A stretch of DNA of 64,000 bases from Winogradskyella costae (GTDB lineage: Bacteria > Bacteroidota > Bacteroidia > Flavobacteriales > Flavobacteriaceae), in assembly GCF_013403865.1 (NCBI RefSeq), contig NZ_JABFDK010000002.1:62001-126000 (forward strand), written 5' to 3'. Shown here piece by piece: positions 58,978-64,000 of this stretch. Both the position numbers and the translations under genes were made by a program. Each line of letters begins with the position of its first letter. The stretch's first letter is position 1. Below the pieces are notes generated by a model that saw only the letters and a list, made by a program, of their open reading frames with translations, searched no databases and had not been told where the DNA came from.

Positions 58978-60870
58978 TTAGTCACGTCTTCTAGAACGTC
59001 TTGGCCTTTCTGAACCCGCGCTACTAGATTCTGAAGGGCGTCTATCACCTCTAGAGTCGTTGAATTTTCTATCGCCTCTATCGCTAGAGCGTCTATCACC
59101 TCTGTTTCCAGATCCTCCATCATCAGAACGTCTGCCTCCAGAACGTCTTTCTCCTCTTGGGTTATCATCGCGTCTGCGACTTCCGCCACCGCCACCAGAG
59201 CGTCTTTCGTTTCCACCGCGGTTTCTTCCGCCACTTCTACCACCACGACTTCTACCACCTTTGTCAGCGCTTACTTCAACGTTTACAAAACGTCCATCAT
59301 GTTTAAAGTCTGTAAAAAAGGCAAGTACTTTTTCTTGTAAACCTTTTTCCGTATTAAAGAATGAAAAACTTTCTTTAACGTCAACTTTAAAAACATCGTC
59401 ACGTCCTAACTCTAACTGTTCTTTTAAGAAATCTTTCAATTTCATCCAATCAAAACCATCTTTACTACCAACGTTAATAAAATAACGAGAATCGTTAGAT
59501 TGTTTATCGTAATCGCGTCCACCATCTCTATCAGAATCTCTGACTTGAACGCTACCTAAATCTTTCGATTTTTGATAGTAATTAAAGAAACGATTGAATT
59601 CTACTGAGAAGAATTTTTTAATTAAGTCTTCCTTATTAGTATCTGCAAATAACGTATTGATACTATCAATATGTTTATCAATTTCGTGATTTGTCTCCGT
59701 TGTATGGATTTTGTTTGCTAAAGACATTAACTGTACTTCAACAATATCACCACCTGAAGGGATTTCTTTTTGCTCGAATTGTTTTTTGATGATACGTTCA
59801 ATGCTTTTAATCTTTCTAACTTCGCTTTTAGAAACAATAACCATTGAGATTCCTGTTTTACCAGCACGTCCTGTTCTACCAGATCGGTGTGTGTAAATTT
59901 CAGCCTCATCAGGTAATTGATAATTAATTACGTGTGTAATATCATCAACATCAATACCACGAGCCGCGACATCAGTGGCTACCAACATTTGTATTTGCTG
60001 GTTTCTGAAAGATTTCATCACCAAATCACGTTGGTTCTGACTTAAATCTCCGTGTAAAGCTCCTGCTGAATACCCATCTTCAATTAAGTTTTCGGCTACT
60101 TTTTGTGTATCGCGTTTAGTACGACAGAAAATCACAGAAAAGATATCTGGATTAGCATCTGCTAAACGTTTTAATGCTTGGTAACGATCTCTGGCGTTAA
60201 CTAAATAGTATTCGTGAGAAACGTTGTTAGTGCTTTCATTTTTATTTCCTACGGTTATTTCTGTAGGATTAGCCATAAATTTCTTAGCAATAGTTGCTAC
60301 TTCTTTAGGCATTGTCGCAGAGAATAACCATGTGTTTTTTTCTTCTGGCGTATGAGAAAGAATATCTGTGATATCTTCCTTAAAGCCCATGTTTAGCATT
60401 TCATCTGCTTCATCTAAAACGCTGTATTGTATTTTAGAGATGTCAACCATTCTACGGCTAATCATATCTTTCATACGTCCAGGAGTTGCTACAATAATTT
60501 GTGCACCACGTTTTACTTCTCTTGCTTGATCAGAAATACTAGATCCACCATAAATGGCTACAACATTTAATCCTTTACAGTATTTACCATAAAGTTTAAG
60601 TTCGTTGGTGATCTGTAAACATAGTTCGCGAGTAGGAGATAAGATAAGACCTTGTGTAGTTCTGCTATCAATATCTATTTTTTGCAACATCGGAAATCCG
60701 AAAGCTGCTGTTTTTCCTGTTCCAGTTTGCGCCAAAGCAACTAAGTCTTTGTCTTCTTCTAATAAAAGTGGAATTGCTTTTGCTTGTACTTCACTAGGTT
60801 TTTCAAATCCTAAATCCGTAATAGCGCGTAAAAGGTCTTCATTAAGACCGAGTTCTTGAAATGTGCTCAT
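58978..60870 (-). CDS. DEAD-box RNA helicase with DbpA-like domain and RG-rich tail
   Basis: 630 residues. Helicase core (1-375): Q motif near FQELGLNEDLLRAI, Walker A AQTGTGKTAA, PTRELCLQI, DEAD box SVLDEADEML, SAT motif, and the C-terminal RecA half with HRSGRTGRAGK. A DbpA-type RNA-binding domain follows (about 455-540). The tail (about 545-630) is rich in Arg/Gly/Ser (RGGRSGGRNRGG type). It unwinds RNA, probably in ribosome assembly or cold adaptation. A leader of about 130 nt precedes the start, from a consensus promoter at 61010. Confidence 0.94.
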   Translation of the reverse strand: MSTFQELGLNEDLLRAITDLGFEKPSEVQAKAIPLLLEEDKDLVALAQTGTGKTAAFGFPMLQKIDIDSRTTQGLILSPTRELCLQITNELKLYGKYCKGLNVVAIYGGSSISDQAREVKRGAQIIVATPGRMKDMISRRMVDISKIQYSVLDEADEMLNMGFKEDITDILSHTPEEKNTWLFSATMPKEVATIAKKFMANPTEITVGNKNESTNNVSHEYYLVNARDRYQALKRLADANPDIFSVIFCRTKRDTQKVAENLIEDGYSAGALHGDLSQNQRDLVMKSFRNQQIQMLVATDVAARGIDVDDITHVINYQLPDEAEIYTHRSGRTGRAGKTGISMVIVSKSEVRKIKSIERIIKKQFEQKEIPSGGDIVEVQLMSLANKIHTTETNHEIDKHIDSINTLFADTNKEDLIKKFFSVEFNRFFNYYQKSKDLGSVQVRDSDRDGGRDYDKQSNDSRYFINVGSKDGFDWMKLKDFLKEQLELGRDDVFKVDVKESFSFFNTEKGLQEKVLAFFTDFKHDGRFVNVEVSADKGGRSRGGRSGGRNRGGNERRSGGGGGSRRRDDNPRGERRSGGRRSDDGGSGNRGDRRSSDRGDRKFNDSRGDRRPSESSSAGSERPRRSRRRD

Positions 60871-61003
60871 TTTTGAGTATATGTATTCGATTATGTTCTG
60901 TTGGTGTTACAAAAGAAGCGAATCGACATACTAAACACTTAAACTTCTAGGTAACACATCCTCACTCTGAGGAATTTACAAAATCCTAATAGGAATTTTT
61001 TGC
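60871..61003 (-). promoter_or_regulatory. Long 5' leader of the DEAD-box helicase mRNA
   Basis: About 130 nt between the predicted start site and the ATG. Contains the inverted repeat CCTCA-N3-TGAGG (60960-60972) and other short self-complementary stretches. Long leaders of cold-shock helicase genes often regulate translation; no known riboswitch class is recognised. Confidence 0.5.
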
Positions 61004-61009
61004 AAGGTG

Positions 61010-61039
61010 CAAATGTATAACAATTAATTGGATAATCAA
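61010..61039 (-). promoter_or_regulatory. Housekeeping promoter of the DEAD-box helicase
   Basis: On the minus strand TTG (61039-61037), 19 nt, TACATTTG (61017-61010): consensus TTG-N19-TAnnTTTG. The region between here and rdgB at 61166 shows nothing else. Confidence 0.8.
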
Positions 61040-61165
61040 TTAATGTTGTTTTTCCTTTGGTAGTTTGCAATATTTCAGATGTTTATGGTAATTAGTGAAG
61101 AGGGATAACGCACAAAAATGATAGGGCGTACATTAAAAATATTTTAGCTTTAATGGCAATTTACA

Positions 61166-61738
61166 TTAATTCTTTAAAAATTCAATCAGTTTAAAAACTG
61201 CTTTCCCTCGATGTCCAATCTTGTTTTTCTCTTCAAGAGAAATTTCAGCAAATGTTTTATTATGACCTTCAGCTTTAAAGACAGGGTCGTAGCCAAAACC
61301 ACCTTCACCATGTTCTTCACTAGTAATTGTGCCTTTGCAAATCCCTGTAAATGTTTTTAACTCACCATTAATGTGTAATGCAATCACAGTTTTAAATTGC
61401 GCATTTCGGTTGTGTTTGTTTCTGAGTTCTGTCAGTAATTTATTGGTATTGTCATCAGCATTACGTTGAGGACCTGCGTAACGTGCGGAAAAGACTCCGG
61501 GCTCACCGTTTAAAGCTTCAACTTCTAAACCGGTATCATCAGCAAAACAATCGTAACCATAATGCTTTTTTAAGTATTCTGCTTTCTGTATCGCATTACC
61601 TTCAATGGTAGGTTGGGTTTCAGGGATGTCTTCGTTGCAAGCAATATCTTTTAAACTTAAAAGTTTAATATGTTCTGGTAACATCGATTGTACTTCTTTC
61701 AGTTTATTTAAGTTATTAGTTGCGAAAACAAGTTGCAT
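61166..61738 (-). CDS. rdgB: Non-canonical purine NTP pyrophosphatase (RdgB/HAM1)
   Basis: 190 residues. N-terminal FATNNLNKLKEVQSML (phosphate-binding SxxxKxxE-type loop), FADDTGLEVEALNGEPGVFS and SARYAGPQ, then GFGYDPVFKAEG and SHRGKA-type ending (IGHRGKAV). It hydrolyses ITP/XTP/dITP to monophosphates. Length is normal (about 190-200). ATG start 92 nt from the divergent gene at 61831. Confidence 0.95.
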   Translation of the reverse strand: MQLVFATNNLNKLKEVQSMLPEHIKLLSLKDIACNEDIPETQPTIEGNAIQKAEYLKKHYGYDCFADDTGLEVEALNGEPGVFSARYAGPQRNADDNTNKLLTELRNKHNRNAQFKTVIALHINGELKTFTGICKGTITSEEHGEGGFGYDPVFKAEGHNKTFAEISLEEKNKIGHRGKAVFKLIEFLKN

Positions 61739-61830
61739 ATTTTGAGCTTATTTAGTTTAATTTTGCTTTTGTAAAAATAGCAATCTATTTTAGTATCATT
61801 TATCAAAACAAACATTTTAATCTAATAACA

Positions 61831-62793
61831 ATGCTGAAACCTTTTATACTTTTCGTTTTTTGTTTTAGTTGTTTAAGTCTTAGTGCTCAAGATTTGGATG
61901 ATTTAGATTCGCTATTGGTAGATAGAGATATTGAAAATTATTCACTACGTATATTTTCTAATTTTAAGGTGAATAAATTTAATATTTCAGATAGTGATTC
62001 TAAAGCTAAGTTTGTACCTAATAATAGATATGGTCTTGGACTAGGTTTTGCTACTAAAAAAATCATCTTAGATATTGCTGTAAATATTAAAAATCCAAAT
62101 AAAGAGAAAACATCTAGGTTCGATTTACAAGCCACAACTATCTTAAAGGATAAAAATTATGTAAAAATTTTTACGCAAGTGTATAGGGGGTTTAATGCTA
62201 AAAATAACTTTGATGAACCTACCGTATTTAGAGACGATATTAGATCTGTAAGTGTTGGGCTAAATTATATGTACACTTTAGATAATATAGAGTTTTCCTA
62301 TTCCCAATTAAAGGCGGGCTTGTCTAATAAGAATTCTGATAATATATTTATAACAGGAGGTGTTGGTGTCTTCGGTAGTTTTGATTATTTTTCTGCAAAG
62401 CCTAGTATACTATCTGAAACCACGAGTCCTTATTTTAATGAGGAAGGCGATATTAAAAGATACCAAGGCTTGTCTTTCGGTGTTTTAGCTGGCGTCATCT
62501 CTTACTTTCAACTGCCAGAAAATATCACAGCAACGGTTAACGTTATGCCAGGAATAGGTTTGGTAGATAAAAAAGTGACCTTACAAGATGGAGGCTACAA
62601 ACCAGGTAATCCAATGCTCTATAAGTTAGATTTTCTCATTGGTTTAAATTATAATTTAAAACAGTTTTATGTCAGTTTAAGCTATAATAATAGTCTGTAT
62701 AGTACCGATTTGGATTATGGTAATAACTATCTTTTAAATCTTACAAAAGCAAAATTAGCTATTGGTTATAAATTTAATAAAAAGGGTAAATAA
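61831..62793 (+). CDS. DUF4421-like outer-membrane beta-barrel protein
   Basis: 320 residues. Signal peptide ending at SLSAQ, then LDDLDSLLVDRDIENYSLRI, a polar beta-strand region and a series of amphipathic strands through to LAIGYKFNKKGK, without a terminal Phe. The pattern D-x-D-x-x-x-Y-S-L-R-x-F matches the DUF4421 family of Bacteroidota, thought to be barrels. I am moderately sure of the family and do not know the function. Monocistronic. Confidence 0.65.
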   Translation: MLKPFILFVFCFSCLSLSAQDLDDLDSLLVDRDIENYSLRIFSNFKVNKFNISDSDSKAKFVPNNRYGLGLGFATKKIILDIAVNIKNPNKEKTSRFDLQATTILKDKNYVKIFTQVYRGFNAKNNFDEPTVFRDDIRSVSVGLNYMYTLDNIEFSYSQLKAGLSNKNSDNIFITGGVGVFGSFDYFSAKPSILSETTSPYFNEEGDIKRYQGLSFGVLAGVISYFQLPENITATVNVMPGIGLVDKKVTLQDGGYKPGNPMLYKLDFLIGLNYNLKQFYVSLSYNNSLYSTDLDYGNNYLLNLTKAKLAIGYKFNKKGK

Positions 62794-62948
62794 TTCTATT
62801 GCTCTTTTAATTTTATCAGACTTTTTAAAAGGTCTATTTATATCTTAAATTTGAAATTTTATCAATTAATTATGATATTTATCAGTGATTGGACTGACTA
62901 AATCTTGTATCTTAGTGAAAAGAATAATTCATTAAAACAAGATAGATT

Positions 62949-63248
62949 ATGACGGTAAATTTTCAATATGTAAACATTGATGTAAGTGATACACTTTCAG
63001 AATTAACAGAGGAAAAATTAGAAAAATTAGCTAATAAATTCGAGTTTCTTATTTCGGCTCAAGTATATTTTAAACATGATGAAAAAGATCATGAAGCAGG
63101 TAAAATTTGTAATATAGAATTAAGCTTGCCTGGACCACGTATTTTTGCGACGTCTAATGAGAAAAATTATGAAATGGCTATGAATGAAACTATTAACGAT
63201 TTAACAAAACAGCTTAAAAAGCGAAAAGAAGTTTATAAGACACATTAG
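62949..63248 (+). CDS. Short ribosome hibernation-promoting factor (HPF/YfiA)
   Basis: 99 residues. HPF/RaiA fold: FQYVNIDVSDTLSELTEEKL, EKLANKFEFLISAQVYFK, and MNETINDLTKQLKKRKEV. Only the N-terminal ribosome-binding domain is present, with no C-terminal dimerisation extension, as in E. coli HPF/YfiA. It binds the 30S decoding centre in stationary phase. ATG start; monocistronic, with a terminator after it. Confidence 0.92.
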   Translation: MTVNFQYVNIDVSDTLSELTEEKLEKLANKFEFLISAQVYFKHDEKDHEAGKICNIELSLPGPRIFATSNEKNYEMAMNETINDLTKQLKKRKEVYKTH

Positions 63249-63314
63249 TAAGTTTTTAGTCGCAGTTTTCATACAGTAAATTATGAAGATTCTCTAAAAC
63301 TAAAAGTATAACAG

Positions 63315-63353
63315 AAAAAATCTCAGGTTTATTATTAATCTGAGATTTTTTTT
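63315..63353. terminator. Bidirectional terminator between hpf and rlmH
   Basis: AAAAAATCTCAG/CTGAGATTTTTT with a 13-nt loop; A-run on the left and T-run on the right allow both directions. Confidence 0.92.
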
Positions 63354-63379
63354 GTTCAGTAAGTATAATGTCTGTGTTT

Positions 63380-63853
63380 TTATTTATGATGATAAGGTTC
63401 ATTTCTAAGAATTGTAAATCCTCTGTATAATTGTTCTATAAAGAATAAACGGACCATTTGATGTGAAAAGGTCATTTTAGACAACCCTAACTTTCCATTG
63501 GCTCTCGCGTAAACGGCATCTGAAAAACCATAAGGACCACCAATAACAAAGACTAAAGTTTTAATACCAGAATTCATGTGTTTCTGTAAATAGCTAGAAA
63601 ATGCAACAGAGTCTAATTGTTTGCCATTTTCATCGAGTAGAATGAGTATATCAGATGTTTGCGTTTTTGCCAATATGAGTTCACCTTCTTTTTCTTTTTG
63701 TTGGGCTTCCGACAAATTTTTTACCTTTTTTAAATCGGGAATGATTTCAAAGTCAAACTTAATATAAAAACCAAGGCGTTTGGAGTAATCTGTAATTAAC
63801 GCAATTAAGTTTTTATTGTCGGTTTTACCAATGGCTATGAGTTTTATATTCAT
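63380..63853 (-). CDS. rlmH: 23S rRNA pseudouridine-1915 N3-methyltransferase
   Basis: 157 residues from the ATG at 63853. The frame is open to 63997, but those 48 extra residues (low-complexity, Ser/Asn/Lys-rich) are not part of RlmH. SPOUT fold: MNIKLIAIGKTDNK, a DILILLDENGKQLDSVAF block, the knot LVFVIGGPYGFSDAVYARAN and the tail LFFIEQLYRGFTILRNEPYHHK (the HHK end is diagnostic). It methylates pseudouridine 1915 of 23S rRNA in the 70S ribosome. Confidence 0.95.
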   Translation of the reverse strand: MNIKLIAIGKTDNKNLIALITDYSKRLGFYIKFDFEIIPDLKKVKNLSEAQQKEKEGELILAKTQTSDILILLDENGKQLDSVAFSSYLQKHMNSGIKTLVFVIGGPYGFSDAVYARANGKLGLSKMTFSHQMVRLFFIEQLYRGFTILRNEPYHHK

Positions 63854-64000
63854 GTTTTGATGCTTTGAGTGATTCGGGTTATTTTTTCCAAGTGGTATTG
63901 AGGAATCGATTTTAGACTGTTCTGATACAAATTTATTCGATTTACTCATAAATTCACTCGAACTGACGATAGATTTATTCAAATTTTCAAATTTCAATTC
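63854..64000. other. Right-edge region upstream of rlmH
   Basis: Apart from a stop-free minus-strand frame in phase with rlmH, nothing recognisable. The promoter of rlmH may lie here or an upstream gene may begin beyond the edge. Confidence 0.35.

Noticed and set aside
59060..59485. Pro/Leu/Ser-rich open frame opposite the helicase tail
   Set aside because: It is the antisense of the Arg/Gly-rich codons of the helicase C-terminus and has no independent start signals.
63854..63997. 48-residue N-terminal extension of RlmH
   Set aside because: RlmH is about 157 residues and begins at MNIKLIAIGKT; the extension is low-complexity and not part of the family.
1..64000. CRISPR arrays, tRNA/rRNA genes, prophage or insertion sequences
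   Set aside because: No regularly spaced direct repeats, no TTCGAATCC-type T-arm with cloverleaf, and no transposase, integrase or phage structural genes were found.

Overview
The window is AT-rich DNA (roughly one third G+C by eye) from a member of the Bacteroidota, most likely a marine Flavobacteriaceae. The evidence is T9SS C-terminal sorting domains, type B L31, housekeeping promoters of the TTG-N19-TAnnTTTG type, many lineage-typical families (DUF6090, DUF4199, DUF4252, the GlmU-like family, carboxypeptidase-like regulatory domains), scarce Shine-Dalgarno sites and several TTG/GTG starts. No phage, insertion sequence, CRISPR array, tRNA or rRNA was seen.

Region 1 (1-14.5 kb) is the unusual part: an island of secreted or lipid-anchored proteins. 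It holds five YHYH-domain lipoproteins, EF-hand proteins, a secreted CotH-family kinase with a T9SS tail, two SCO1-type copper-chaperone-like lipoproteins, two MORN/YwqK-repeat proteins and a sulfatase. The YHYH-MORN-SCO set occurs twice in the same gene order. Five transcription units are preceded by a near-identical bipartite element, (G/A)CAAGTTT(T/A)-N11-(G/A)CATCTAAA, whose geometry fits an ECF sigma-factor promoter. Intergenic terminators in the island are also related to each other. A Spy/CnrX-like partial gene at the left edge hints that a metal-sensing ECF system lies just outside. I read the island as an ECF-controlled envelope system handling copper and/or calcium; the function is inference.

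Region 2 (14.5-33 kb): a Ycf48-like beta-propeller, an ECF sigma/anti-sigma/Spy-like operon, then a block for envelope and housekeeping work (MsbA-like exporter, phosphohexomutase, GT2 glycosyltransferase, DUF4199, L31, GlmU-like protein, peptide-binding lipoprotein, MtaB, lytic transglycosylase, cardiolipin synthase).

Region 3 (33-47 kb): rpmH, carB, a tiny T9SS cargo protein, a thioesterase/DUF3307/SatD operon with three evenly spaced 10-bp repeats upstream, rmuC, and a vitamin B12 uptake locus. The last consists of divergent btuF-C-D-like genes, a 37-residue membrane peptide, a cobalamin riboswitch, a BtuB-like receptor and a BtuG-like surface propeller.

Region 4 (47-64 kb): an S41 peptidase, a second ECF operon (sigma, anti-sigma, two DUF4252 genes) with a recognisable ECF promoter, purB, a heme-binding-domain protein, a glycosyltransferase, an RluA-type pseudouridine synthase, a sirtuin, trmH, a VOC protein, a DEAD-box helicase with a long leader, rdgB, a DUF4421-like protein, a short HPF and rlmH. 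Several gene starts were moved to internal ATGs where the longest frame began at an unlikely TTG or inside a terminator.
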